From DASVAL01 sp035649575 (lineage in GTDB: Bacteria; Planctomycetota; UBA1135; UBA2386), in contig DASRJH010000278.1 of NCBI GenBank assembly GCA_035649575.1, forward strand, positions 1 through 37,163: a stretch of 37,163 bases of DNA, read 5' to 3'. The notes under the pieces are model-generated. The model saw nothing but the letters and a program-made list of their open reading frames with translations, searched no databases and had not been told where the DNA came from. Shown in pieces: positions 1-7,650 of the stretch. The number at the start of each line of letters is the position of its first letter. Position 1 is the stretch's first letter. The position numbers and the translations under genes are program-made.

Positions 1-1104
1 GCGCTCGTGTTCCTCGCGCTGCTGCCGGCGCTCGCGTCGGCCGCGGAGCGGGCGGGCAACAAGAGGGCTCCGGCGTGGATCGTCGCCTGCCTGCTGGTCG
101 GCAACGTGGCGGCGGCAGTGAGCCTGCGCAACGCGGGCGGAATCGCGGTCGAGGGCGCTCATTGGGCCGATCGGCTCGGAGCCGCGCCGCTTGCGACGCT
201 CGCGGAGTTGCTGCGCGTCACGGGTGCTGTGGGCCTGGACCTGTTGCCGCGCACGACCCACGACCAACTCGCGCTCGGCGCCGCATTCTGGCTGTTGCCA
301 CTCGTGTTGTGGCGGCTCGGCGACCGTTCCGATCCGGCCCGGGCGGCCGCCGCACCGTGGTGGAGTTGCGTCTGGTTCGGCCTCATGCTCGTGGTCTGGA
401 ATGCCCTGCGCTATGACCTGAAGCCGCCGGTCGGCACGCTGCGCGAAGCGATGTTCGGCGCCTTCCTGCTGCCGGCCGGTGCCGTGGGCGTGATGGCTGC
501 TCGATGTGGCCGGGTCTGGCTTCCGGTGCTGGGTGGCGCCGTTGCCGTGCTGGCGCTGCAGGACTGGCACAGAGGCGTCGATGCGCTGCGTCTCGCGCGC
601 ATGCGCGCCGAACGCACGGAAGCCGCTTTGATGATGCCCGCGGCCATCGCGGGGCCGTCGGCCCGCACGCTGCCCGTGCGCGGAACCGCCGAGTTGCAGC
701 TCTTGCAGCAACACGGTTGGGTGCCGACCTACGACGAAGGAATCGCGGCGATGTTGGCCAACGCGATGACAGCGCCGCCCACACCGCGATACGGATCGTG
801 TGGCGGCGGGCAGGCGAGCGAAGTCATGGGCACAGTGCGCAGCTCGCTGAGGCAGGACACGGTGCAGTGGGTCGCCGTCATGGTCTCGCTCGGCGAAGGT
901 GCTCCGGAGCCCGCAGCCGTCGTGCAACCCGAGTACGCGGGCCACGGCCGCGATGTGACGTGGAACGTGAAGTTCTCGACCCCACTGGCGGAAGGCACTC
1001 ACGTGCGCGCGATCGGCCTGTTCGCGCGAAGCAAGGAGACGGCGGCGCTGGGGCCGACCTACGTCGTTCGGAGCGGCGTTCTCGTCGCAGAGCCGGGCTC
1101 TTGA
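1..1104 (+). CDS. C-terminal part of an integral membrane protein of unknown function (5' end outside window)
   Basis: The reading frame is open from the first base, so the GTG at position 7 is probably internal and the gene starts upstream. About 367 residues are visible. The first half has roughly five or six hydrophobic segments (for example WIVACLLVGNVAAAVSL, WWSCVWFGLMLVVWNAL and AMFGAFLLPAGAVGVMA). The last ~170 residues are soluble, with a GSCGGG stretch and a beta-rich tail. This is a membrane domain followed by a domain probably outside the cytoplasm. I do not recognise a family; a polytopic glycosyltransferase-like protein is possible but no catalytic motif is visible. The gene ends convergently with the DGQHR gene. 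Confidence 0.6.
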   Translation, partial: ALVFLALLPALASAAERAGNKRAPAWIVACLLVGNVAAAVSLRNAGGIAVEGAHWADRLGAAPLATLAELLRVTGAVGLDLLPRTTHDQLALGAAFWLLPLVLWRLGDRSDPARAAAAPWWSCVWFGLMLVVWNALRYDLKPPVGTLREAMFGAFLLPAGAVGVMAARCGRVWLPVLGGAVAVLALQDWHRGVDALRLARMRAERTEAALMMPAAIAGPSARTLPVRGTAELQLLQQHGWVPTYDEGIAAMLANAMTAPPTPRYGSCGGGQASEVMGTVRSSLRQDTVQWVAVMVSLGEGAPEPAAVVQPEYAGHGRDVTWNVKFSTPLAEGTHVRAIGLFARSKETAALGPTYVVRSGVLVAEPGS

Positions 1105-1260
1105 GAACACGCTGCGACAGCCTGCTGTGCGTGCTGCACCTGGCCCTGCTGCAAGTGTGGCGACGATGGAGATCCCCTTCACGCTCGATGCCTACGGCGA
1201 CTGCCTCGAGTACGCACTGCGTGCGGCGGTCGGCTTCGTCTGTCTACTCGCGGGGCGCCG

Positions 1261-1280
1261 TGATCACCCGGAAGTGATCA
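1261..1280. terminator. Possible bidirectional hairpin between convergent genes
   Basis: TGATCAC and GTGATCA form a perfect 7-bp inverted repeat with a 6-base loop, lying between a plus-strand gene end and a minus-strand gene end and overlapping the minus-strand stop codon. There is no T-run, so a terminator role is only suggested by the position. The 170 bases before it contain a 63-codon frame with no recognisable product. Confidence 0.25.
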
Positions 1281-2411
1281 TTCCAACCGCGCCTGGCGCG
1301 CGAACCGCTTCCGGATGATGTCGATGCGTTCGAGCTGGCCGCGGGCCGGGAAGCGTTCGTAGAAGCCTTCGCGCCGGAAGTCGGTGACGATCTCGCTGAC
1401 CGACTTGAAGCGCGCTTCGAGTAGCTTCACGAGGTCCGGCCCAGGCGCCACCGTGGCGTCGATGCGCGCGGCGACGTCCCCACACAGCCGCAACATGGCT
1501 CCGATCGTCACGTCGCGCGTGACCATGTGGTTCTTGTTGTCGCCCCACGTATCGCCGAACGACTTGGCGAGCGCTTTCAGCGTGTCGCGCACGAGGCCGT
1601 AACCACGCTCCTTGCTCCAGCCGCGTCCGTCCTTGAAGCGGTGTTGGGCGTCCCTCCTGCGGATGAGCCGGTAGGTCTCGCCGAAGATCTGCGCCTGGTT
1701 GATCCACATCTCCTGGTGCGAACGGCCGCCCAGCATGTTGATGTGGTATTGCAGCGGTGAGTCGTCCGCTTCGTAGAGCGAGCGCACGAGCTGGGCCGCG
1801 TACTTCTTCTCGGGATCCGTGCCCCACTCGATGCGCTCGAAGAGGTCGATCAGGTGGGAGCGGTTGATGCGCGTGTGTGTGCTGTTGATGACGACGAACA
1901 TCTCCGTCGCGAAGTCGGCGGTCTTGCCGTCGAAGATCACGACGGGCACTTCGACGCGGCGGTCGGAGTCCTTCTCCTGCAGGTAGAAGTGCAGACCCGC
2001 GAGGCGGTGCTGGCCGTCGATGATCAGGAACTCGGTGCGCGGCTCGACGAGGTTGCCAGCACGCTCCATGCCCTTCTGCGGTTGGAAAGTCAGCTTCTCG
2101 GTCGTGAACAACAGGATCGCGCCCGGGATCACGGGCTGCCGCACTTCGTTCCGATAGAAGTCCTTGATCTGCTTCACCTTCCTGCGGTTCAGGTCGCGCT
2201 GGAACGACTTGCTGTTCTTCTCGATCGCCTGCACGTAGCGCTCGACGTCGTCGGCCTCCTTCGCCTTGCCCTTCGGTTCTTCCCCACCGATCGCCTGACC
2301 TCGTTCACCATAGAAGCGCGACACGAAGCGGACCTTGCGCAAGAGATCTTCGGCCGGGTAGCTGACGAAGTAGAACTCCGATTCCTTCTGGCGCATGCGC
2401 TGAGCAAACAT
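1278..2411 (-). CDS. DGQHR-domain protein (DndB-like fold)
   Basis: A 377-residue protein with the family signature IIDGQHRLAGL at residues 130-140, followed by VINSTHTRINRSHLIDL near 174-190, the usual Asn/Thr/Asp-Leu block of DGQHR proteins. The family includes DndB, a regulator linked to DNA phosphorothioation, and many uncharacterised stand-alone members; the fold resembles ParB/sulfiredoxin-like domains. The frame stays open further upstream, but the ATG used here is preceded by AGGAG at good spacing, and the extra 77 codons look non-coding. No dndCDE or restriction genes are in the window, so it is an orphan here. A defence or DNA-linked role is inference only. Confidence 0.85.
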   Translation of the reverse strand: MFAQRMRQKESEFYFVSYPAEDLLRKVRFVSRFYGERGQAIGGEEPKGKAKEADDVERYVQAIEKNSKSFQRDLNRRKVKQIKDFYRNEVRQPVIPGAILLFTTEKLTFQPQKGMERAGNLVEPRTEFLIIDGQHRLAGLHFYLQEKDSDRRVEVPVVIFDGKTADFATEMFVVINSTHTRINRSHLIDLFERIEWGTDPEKKYAAQLVRSLYEADDSPLQYHINMLGGRSHQEMWINQAQIFGETYRLIRRRDAQHRFKDGRGWSKERGYGLVRDTLKALAKSFGDTWGDNKNHMVTRDVTIGAMLRLCGDVAARIDATVAPGPDLVKLLEARFKSVSEIVTDFRREGFYERFPARGQLERIDIIRKRFARQARLE

Positions 2412-2470
2412 CGAGCGGGACTCCTGCGAGGTTGGATCAGTGGCGCAGAAGTGTGCGCGCTGGGGGGGCC

Positions 2471-2572
2471 ATTGGCAAAGGTCCGGTGCGGTAATGGGCC
2501 AGGTCGGGCCCGGCGCGCATTTGGCCCAATGACCTCGGATACGCGCCAGGCCGCGCGCCGCCGTTTGCCAAT
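2471..2572. promoter_or_regulatory. Inverted repeats in a divergent promoter region
   Basis: The 229-base gap between the divergent DGQHR and radical SAM genes contains two nested inverted repeats: ATTGGCAAA (2471-2479) with TTTGCCAAT (2564-2572), and TGGGCCA (2495-2501) with TGGCCCA (2522-2528). The outer arms are also flanked by two direct copies of GGGGGGCC. The position suits operator sites controlling one or both genes, but no regulator is assigned. Confidence 0.3.
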
Positions 2573-2640
2573 TGGGGGGCCAGGGGCCCTCGGAGCCACG
2601 AGCTACTGCGGCCAGGGGCCGGGGGCTATGGTGCCTTGGC

Positions 2641-3939
2641 ATGGTGCCGGTGACCGTCGTCTGGGCCTACCGCCGCACGGGCAAGTTCGCCTTCCACGTC
2701 CTGACCGGATCGCTCGAGGCCGACCCGCGCGCGGCCGGCGTCCCGATCGAGTTCGGGAACGGCGTAGAAGCCATCGTCGCCGCGATGCAGCAGGCGTTGG
2801 CGCGCGGGGCCCGGGTGCTAGTCGGCTGGTCCTTCTATTCGCCGGACTTCGTGACGCTGGCCAAGGAATTGCGGGCCGTGAAGGCCCGCATCGACGATCC
2901 CCGCGTACTGCACGTGGCTGGCGGCGTGCATGCGACGGCCGAACCCGAGGCCACGTTGCGCGCGGGCTTCGACCTCGTCGCCATGGGAGAGGGAGAGGTC
3001 ATGGTGCGCGACCTCGTGCAGGACCTTCGCGAAGGCGGCGATGGGCGTTCGGTCAGCGGCATCGCCTCGCTCGAAGGTGGACGGCTGCGCCGCAACGCGC
3101 GCGCGGCGCGGCCCCTGCTCGACGACTTCCCGCCGTTCGGGCCCGAGCACGACCGCTTCGGGCCGATCGAGATCACGCGCGGCTGCATCTATGCGTGCCG
3201 TTTCTGCCAGACGCCCTACTTCGCGGGCGCGAGTTTCCGCCATCGCTCGGTCGAGAACGTGCGACAGTGGGTCAGGTATCTCGTGGGTCGAGGCTTCCGC
3301 GACTTCCGCTTCCTGACGCCGACGTCGATGAGCTACGGCACGGCGTCGGCCGAGCCCGACCTCGCGGCGGTCGAAGCGCTGCTGGCCGCGGTGCGCGAGG
3401 AGATCGGGCCGCAGCGACGGCTGTGGTTCGGCACGTTCCCGAGCGAAGTGCGGCCCGAACACGTGACCGATGCTTCGCTGCGGCTGCTCGCCAAATGGGT
3501 CAGCAACAAGGCGCTGATCCTCGGTGGCCAGTCGGGCAGCGACCGTGTGCTCGCGGCGAGCGAACGTGGCCACGACAGCGCCGTGATCGAGCGCGCGGTG
3601 CGGCTCTGCCGAGAGCACGGCTTCGTGCCCCACGTCGACTTCCTGTTCGGAATGCCCGGTGAGGAGCCCTCTGATGTCGACGCGACGCTGCGCCTCATGG
3701 ACCGGCTCGTCGCGGGTGGAGCGAAGGTGCACGGCCACACCTTCCTGCCGCTGCCCGGAACGCCGTTTCGCAAGGCGTCGCCAGGAGTTCTGACCGACGA
3801 GGTGCGGCGGCGGTTGCGCTCGATGGCGTCGAAGGGGCACCTGTACGGACAGTGGGAGCAGCAGGAGATCACGGCGCGCGAGCTGGCGCGCCTTGGCGAC
3901 ACCCCGGGAGACACCGCCTCCGCCTCAGGTAGCATGTAG
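2641..3939 (+). CDS. B12-binding domain / radical SAM protein (MJ_1487-like, TIGR04013 type)
   Basis: A 432-residue protein. The N-terminal ~150 residues resemble a cobalamin-binding Rossmann domain (VLVGWSFYSPDF, then VAGGVHATAEPEATL and DLVAMGEGE). A radical SAM domain follows with the cluster motif CIYACRFC, giving C182, C186 and C189 in CX3CX2C spacing, and later GQSGSDRVL and HVDFLFGMPGE blocks typical of B12-type radical SAM enzymes. It fits the uncharacterised MJ_1487 family; the substrate is unknown. The ATG at 2641 was chosen because the homologous start (VTVVWAYRRTGKF) lies there; the frame extends 23 codons further but without recognisable sequence. The Shine-Dalgarno is weak. It is transcribed away from the DGQHR gene. 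Confidence 0.82.
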   Translation: MVPVTVVWAYRRTGKFAFHVLTGSLEADPRAAGVPIEFGNGVEAIVAAMQQALARGARVLVGWSFYSPDFVTLAKELRAVKARIDDPRVLHVAGGVHATAEPEATLRAGFDLVAMGEGEVMVRDLVQDLREGGDGRSVSGIASLEGGRLRRNARAARPLLDDFPPFGPEHDRFGPIEITRGCIYACRFCQTPYFAGASFRHRSVENVRQWVRYLVGRGFRDFRFLTPTSMSYGTASAEPDLAAVEALLAAVREEIGPQRRLWFGTFPSEVRPEHVTDASLRLLAKWVSNKALILGGQSGSDRVLAASERGHDSAVIERAVRLCREHGFVPHVDFLFGMPGEEPSDVDATLRLMDRLVAGGAKVHGHTFLPLPGTPFRKASPGVLTDEVRRRLRSMASKGHLYGQWEQQEITARELARLGDTPGDTASASGSM

Positions 3940-3971
3940 AAAGATGCTTAAGAGATGTCGATAAGAGCGCC

Positions 3972-4268
3972 ATGATTCAGCCCACCAACATCAACCCTCT
4001 CACCGCGTTCAAGCGGAAGACACCGGAATTCGTGAAGCGGTTGAAGAAGACCGGTCTCCCCGAGGTGCTCACTATCGAAGGCCGTGGCGAGCTCGTGGTC
4101 CAGGATGCGGTCGCTTACCAGAAGCTCCTCGACGTCGTGGACCGGGCCGAAGCCATCCTTGGCATCCGCCGAGGCCTCGAGGACGCAATGGAAGGCCGAA
4201 CGATGACCATCGAGGAGTTCGGTTCCAGGCTGCGCGGCCGCACGAAGACCAACGGCAAGCGAGCTTGA
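3972..4268 (+). CDS. Phd/YefM-family antitoxin
   Basis: A 98-residue protein with the usual order of this family: an N-terminal DNA-binding part (NPLTAFKRKTPEFVKRLKKTGLP), a beta hairpin (VLTIEGRGELVVQD) and then a C-terminal helical arm that wraps the toxin (LLDVVDRAEAILGIRRGLEDAMEG). It should neutralise the next gene product and repress their shared promoter. Its stop codon overlaps the toxin TTG start (TTGA). Just upstream, GCTTA (3946-3950) and TAAG (3962-3965) form a weak dyad that could be the autoregulatory operator. Confidence 0.85.
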   Translation: MIQPTNINPLTAFKRKTPEFVKRLKKTGLPEVLTIEGRGELVVQDAVAYQKLLDVVDRAEAILGIRRGLEDAMEGRTMTIEEFGSRLRGRTKTNGKRA

Positions 4269-4627
4269 GATACGAGGTCCGGGCCACAGAGGCCGCTCTC
4301 GAAGATGTCGACCTCATCCGGCGCTGGATTGCCGAACATGGCGCACCGCTCACTGCTGAACGGTGGGTCGAGCGCCTACTCGTCGCTCTCACGAAGCTCG
4401 AGGAGCGCCCCACGCGATGTCGGTTGGCGCCCGAAGACGGGCACATCGAGGAAGCCGAGGTGCGCCAGCTTCTCTTCGGTCGGTTCCGGATCCTCTTCAC
4501 CGTGCGCGGGAAGCGGGTTCTCGTCCTGCACGTACGGCATGGCAGCCGGCGCTACGCGACGCAGGAAGAACTCGGGCAAGCCCTGGAGGAACTCGAACGA
4601 GGGGACGGTGAAGGAAGAGCCAGGTGA
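4265..4627 (+). CDS. RelE/ParE-family toxin
   Basis: A 120-residue basic protein with the RelE/ParE fold pattern: MRYEVRATEAALEDVDLIRRWI at the N-terminus, a central helix pair, then VRQLLFGRFRILFTVRGKRVLVLHVRHGSRR, the strand and loop block carrying the conserved basic residues and the C-terminal H-x-R. It starts with TTG overlapping the antitoxin stop by four bases, which implies coupled translation. Sequence alone does not say whether it is an mRNA endonuclease (RelE) or a gyrase poison (ParE). The gene appears intact, so the module is probably functional. Confidence 0.82.
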   Translation: MRYEVRATEAALEDVDLIRRWIAEHGAPLTAERWVERLLVALTKLEERPTRCRLAPEDGHIEEAEVRQLLFGRFRILFTVRGKRVLVLHVRHGSRRYATQEELGQALEELERGDGEGRAR

Positions 4628-4701
4628 GGGGCGAATCCATTACGGCCGTCGGGCAGGATGATCTGCGGACGATGGCACCGGCGAAATAGAACCCGGAGCT
4701 G

Positions 4702-4715
4702 GCGTTGGCCAACGC
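4702..4715. promoter_or_regulatory. 14-bp perfect palindrome upstream of the selenoprotein gene
   Basis: GCGTTGGCCAACGC is its own reverse complement, and its right edge lies 20 bases before the ATG of the selenoprotein. This position suits an operator for a dimeric regulator. No regulator is encoded next to it. In this GC-rich DNA a chance palindrome of this length is not excluded. Confidence 0.25.
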
Positions 4716-4735
4716 ACTTGCCGATACCTCTCGCC

Positions 4736-4999
4736 ATGGACATCACGATCCTGCACTGCACCGCTTGAGGCTATGGCCCGCGCGCGGCGAGTCTCGCCGC
4801 GCACATCGAAGACGCCCTCGACATCCGCGTGAAGCGCCAGAGCGGCAAGCCCGGCCAGTTCGACGTGGTGGTCGATGGCAAGGTGATCGCGAGCCGCGGC
4901 GGCAGCATGATGAAGAAGCTCCTCGGCGGCGGCTGGCCCGATCCCGAGGAAGTGGTCGAGAAGATCGAGGCGTTGCAACAGCAGAGGCAGAAGGCGTAG
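4736..4999 (+). CDS. SelW/SelT/SelH (Rdx)-family selenoprotein with in-frame UGA = Sec
   Basis: Reading TGA at 4766-4768 as selenocysteine (U) gives an 87-residue protein that starts MDITILHCTAUGYGPRAAS. C8-T-A-U11 is the CxxU redox motif of the Rdx family, and UGYGP matches the UGYKP of vertebrate SelW. The remainder also fits the thioredoxin-like fold: helix AASLAAHIEDAL, then GKPGQFDVVVDGKVIASRGG (the G-x-F-x-V-x-V-x-G-K strand pair) and a C-terminal helix PDPEEVVEKIEAL. It ends with TAG seven bases before the convergent Kelch gene. A SECIS-like hairpin follows the TGA. The Shine-Dalgarno is poor. A standard gene caller would not report it, because the TGA leaves only a 10-codon stub. Its likely role is thiol/selenol redox chemistry; the partner is unknown. 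The Sec machinery is not in the window. Confidence 0.87.
4782..4802 (+). promoter_or_regulatory. Bacterial SECIS-like hairpin for Sec insertion
   Basis: GCGCGGCGA (4782-4790) pairs perfectly with TCGCCGCGC (4794-4802), leaving a three-base loop GTC. The stem starts 13 bases after the TGA, and the loop begins 22 bases after it. Bacterial SECIS elements are hairpins directly downstream of UGA, with a short apical loop that has G in the first positions and lies about 16-37 bases from the codon. The GAGUCUC top resembles the AGGUCU top of E. coli fdhF. SelB would bind here. The sequence is also coding, so some pairing could reflect high GC content. Confidence 0.72.
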
Positions 5000-5006
5000 G
5001 CGCAGC

Positions 5007-6377
5007 TCAGCGGATGCCGAGGACGAGTCGCAAGCCGTTGCTCGCGACCAGACCCAGTGGGTTCACAGCGGGGTCCACTGGGAATGCCTGCTGGAAGACG
5101 GAGATGCCTGCCAGGGCGACGGTGGCGGGGATCGCGAGCGGCCACTCGGCTCGGCTGCCGTTGGCTTGTGCAAACCCGATCAAGTCGGGAGGCAACAGCA
5201 AGTCACAGCCAGGTGCCCCGATCGGGGCGAGGCTCATCGGCAGGAAGCTCGGGACCAGGCTCGCCACGAAAAACGCACCCGGTGAACCAACAGCGAGTTC
5301 GGATACGACAGAGCGCACCGTGTCGCCGATCCACGGCAGACTGTACGGCGCGTTTGCGAGTTGCGGAACGCCAGCGGAACCAGCGCAGCCGGCGCCGAAG
5401 GCCACCGCGTCCGCCGGCAGCGGCGTGCGGTAGGTCCAGGTGTCGGTGAGGAAGTAGAGGGTGCTGCTGATCGTGAGCAGGCCGCCGTGCACGATGACGC
5501 GGCGCGATACGTCGTCGTAGCCCATGCCAAAGTAGTAGCGCTGTCCCGGAGTCGGTTGATAGGCCGCGACGTGCCACCCGCTGCCGTCCCATTCCCAGGT
5601 GAAGGAGTCGCCGCCGTCGCCACCGAACAACACGATGCGCTGGCGGCGCAGGTCGGTCGTCATGCGGGGGCCAATGCGTCCGGGCGGCGGCGTCATTGGC
5701 TGGAGCTGGGACCACGTGGTGCCGTTCCAGCGCCAGGTGTCCGCGAACAACGTTGGCACCGACGGTGAGGCCCCTGGAAGGACGCCACCGTAGAGCAGCA
5801 CGCCGCCGCCGACCGGATCGAACGCCATCGTCGACGAGTGCCGCGGCTGCGGCGAGGTAGCCGGGAAACGCTGTTGCCACGCGACGCCGTTCCACTCCCA
5901 GGTGTCGCCGAAAATGGAAGTGGGCACAGTGCCGTTGGTCCGGCCGCCGAACAGCACCATGACACCGCGCGCGCGATCGAACGCCATCGCCGCATGGAAC
6001 CGCCCTCCTGGTGCCGTCGCCGACTGCGCCTGCGCCCACTGCGTCCCGTTCCACCGCCAGGTGTCGTTGAGCAACAAGGAACCCGAGTCTTGGCCCCCGA
6101 ACACCAACAACTCGTTGCGCGCGGCGTCGAACGCGATCGCCGTGTTGTTATGGACCGGCGGCACTGCGCCGGGGTACGGCGACCACGTGTTGCCCGTGAG
6201 CACCCACTGGCCGAATGATCCCCAGAGCAGGATCGCCTTGCCGAGGTTCTCGTGCACGCCAAGAGCCCCTCCGTAACCCGACGGCGTAGCGACCGGGGGA
6301 GGGAGCAGGGACCAGCTCGCCTGTGCGGCGACCGGTGCGGCGGCGAGGACGAACGAGACGAGCGGAGCGAGCTGCAT
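5007..6377 (-). CDS. Secreted Kelch-like protein with planctomycete-type C-terminal domain
   Basis: A 456-residue protein with a clear signal peptide (MQLAPLVSFVLAAAPVAAQA). Six or so Kelch-like repeats follow, each with a pattern such as AIAFDAARNELLVFGGQD, then DTWRWNGTQW, so a beta-propeller is expected. The last ~130 residues start with FGAGCAGSAGVPQL and end NGLRLVLGIR; the same type of tail ends the Kelch half of the long ORF near 22.8 kb. The ATG was chosen over upstream codons because AGGAGG sits seven bases before it and a signal peptide follows. Its function is unknown; binding or cell-surface display is plausible. It converges on the selenoprotein gene. Confidence 0.85.
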   Translation of the reverse strand: MQLAPLVSFVLAAAPVAAQASWSLLPPPVATPSGYGGALGVHENLGKAILLWGSFGQWVLTGNTWSPYPGAVPPVHNNTAIAFDAARNELLVFGGQDSGSLLLNDTWRWNGTQWAQAQSATAPGGRFHAAMAFDRARGVMVLFGGRTNGTVPTSIFGDTWEWNGVAWQQRFPATSPQPRHSSTMAFDPVGGGVLLYGGVLPGASPSVPTLFADTWRWNGTTWSQLQPMTPPPGRIGPRMTTDLRRQRIVLFGGDGGDSFTWEWDGSGWHVAAYQPTPGQRYYFGMGYDDVSRRVIVHGGLLTISSTLYFLTDTWTYRTPLPADAVAFGAGCAGSAGVPQLANAPYSLPWIGDTVRSVVSELAVGSPGAFFVASLVPSFLPMSLAPIGAPGCDLLLPPDLIGFAQANGSRAEWPLAIPATVALAGISVFQQAFPVDPAVNPLGLVASNGLRLVLGIR

Positions 6378-6617
6378 TGTCGAGCCTCCTGGAGAGGGGG
6401 AGCCAACTCGCGAGTGCCGCCCCACGGGAGCTGCCCGACGACCGATCGTTGCGCATTCCTCAGCCCAGAACGCGCCGGGCGATGTCGGGCGCCAGGCTTT
6501 CCGCGCGCCGAGTATCACCGTGAAGCAGGTGCTGCCGTCGGTTGCGGAGCGATGACTGCGCTGCGCATTCCGCGGCACGCTCGCTTCACGATCGGCTGAA
6601 CGCGGAGTCGCGCCGGT

Positions 6618-7601
6618 CTACTTGTGCTTGACGACTTCGGCGATCGCCTTGGTCAGCGCGGGCACGATCTCGAACACGTCGCCGACGATGCCGTAGTCCG
6701 CGATCTTGAAGATCGGCGCGTCGGCGTCCTTGTTGATGGCGACGATCGTGCGCGCGGTGCGCATGCCCGCGAGGTGCTGGATCGCTCCGCTGATGCCGAT
6801 CGCGATGTAGAGCGGTGGGCTCACGACCTTGCCGGTCTGGCCGACCTGCTCGCTGTGCGGGCGCCAGCCCGCGTCGACGACGGCGCGCGAGGCGCCGACC
6901 GCGGCGACGCCCGGGCCGAAGGCGGCGGCGAGGTCCTCGACGAGCTTGAAGTTGGCGGGTTCCTTGAGGCCGCGGCCGCCCGACACGACGACCTTGGCTT
7001 CCTGCAGCGGCGTCTTGCCCGCACCGGCGGCGACGACCTCGCGCACGACGGCGAGGAACTCGCCGGCCTCCGGAGTCACCTTCGTGATCTCGGCACCGCT
7101 GCCGCCGCTCGCTGGTGCGTAGGTGTTGGGCCGCAGCGTCGCGCAGAAGGGGGCTTTTGCGGCGCGCACCGTCAGCGTGGCCTTGCCCGCGAAGACGGGC
7201 TTCTGCGCCGTGAACGCGCCGTCCTTCCACGACACCGCGATCGCGTCGGTGACGATGCCGCAATCGAGCAGCGCAGAGACGCGCGGCAGCAGGTCCTTGC
7301 CCATCGCCGTGTGCGCCATCAGCACGGCCGCGGCCGAGAGCCCCTTCACCTGCGCGGTGATGGCCTTGGCCCAGGCGTCGCCCGAGAAGTTTGCGAACGC
7401 CGCGCCATCGATCGCAATGACCCGGTGCGCGCCGCCCTTGCCGAGCTCGGCGCAGGCGGCATCGAGGCCCGAGCCGCAGGCGATGGCGGTCACGCGGCCG
7501 CTCGTGGCAGAGGCCAGCTGCAGGGCGGCCGTGATGGCCTCGAGCGAGGGGCGCTTGAGCTGGCCTGCGCGAACTTCCGCGATGACGACGATGTTGCTCA
7601 T
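6618..7601 (-). CDS. etfA: Electron transfer flavoprotein alpha subunit
   Basis: A 327-residue protein of normal length. The N-terminal domain begins MSNIVVIAEVRAGQLKRPSLE. The C-terminal FAD-binding domain has VVSGGRGLKEPANF, VGASRAVVDAGW, QVGQTGKVV, YIAIGISGAIQHLAGM and VAINKDADAPIFKIADYGIV, all family hallmarks. With EtfB it carries electrons from acyl-CoA and related dehydrogenases to ETF:quinone oxidoreductase. It lies 49 bases downstream of etfB on the same strand, so the two should be cotranscribed. No dehydrogenase or oxidoreductase partner is in the window. Confidence 0.95.
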   Translation of the reverse strand: MSNIVVIAEVRAGQLKRPSLEAITAALQLASATSGRVTAIACGSGLDAACAELGKGGAHRVIAIDGAAFANFSGDAWAKAITAQVKGLSAAAVLMAHTAMGKDLLPRVSALLDCGIVTDAIAVSWKDGAFTAQKPVFAGKATLTVRAAKAPFCATLRPNTYAPASGGSGAEITKVTPEAGEFLAVVREVVAAGAGKTPLQEAKVVVSGGRGLKEPANFKLVEDLAAAFGPGVAAVGASRAVVDAGWRPHSEQVGQTGKVVSPPLYIAIGISGAIQHLAGMRTARTIVAINKDADAPIFKIADYGIVGDVFEIVPALTKAIAEVVKHK

Positions 7602-7650
7602 GGTGTTGGGGTGTTCCGCTTCGTGTGCTGGGCCCGGAGGGATGGCGGGG

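Noticed and set aside
1127..1318. 63-codon plus-strand ORF
   Set aside because: It overlaps the convergent gene end, has no motif and lacks a ribosome site.
1854..3662. 602-codon open frame on the plus strand
   Set aside because: It runs antisense to the DGQHR gene and then out of frame through the radical SAM gene; both real genes have strong family motifs.
4705..5433. 242-codon plus-strand frame over the selenoprotein region
   Set aside because: It is Arg-rich without homology. The overlapping frame with a TGA at codon 11 matches the Rdx family along its whole length.
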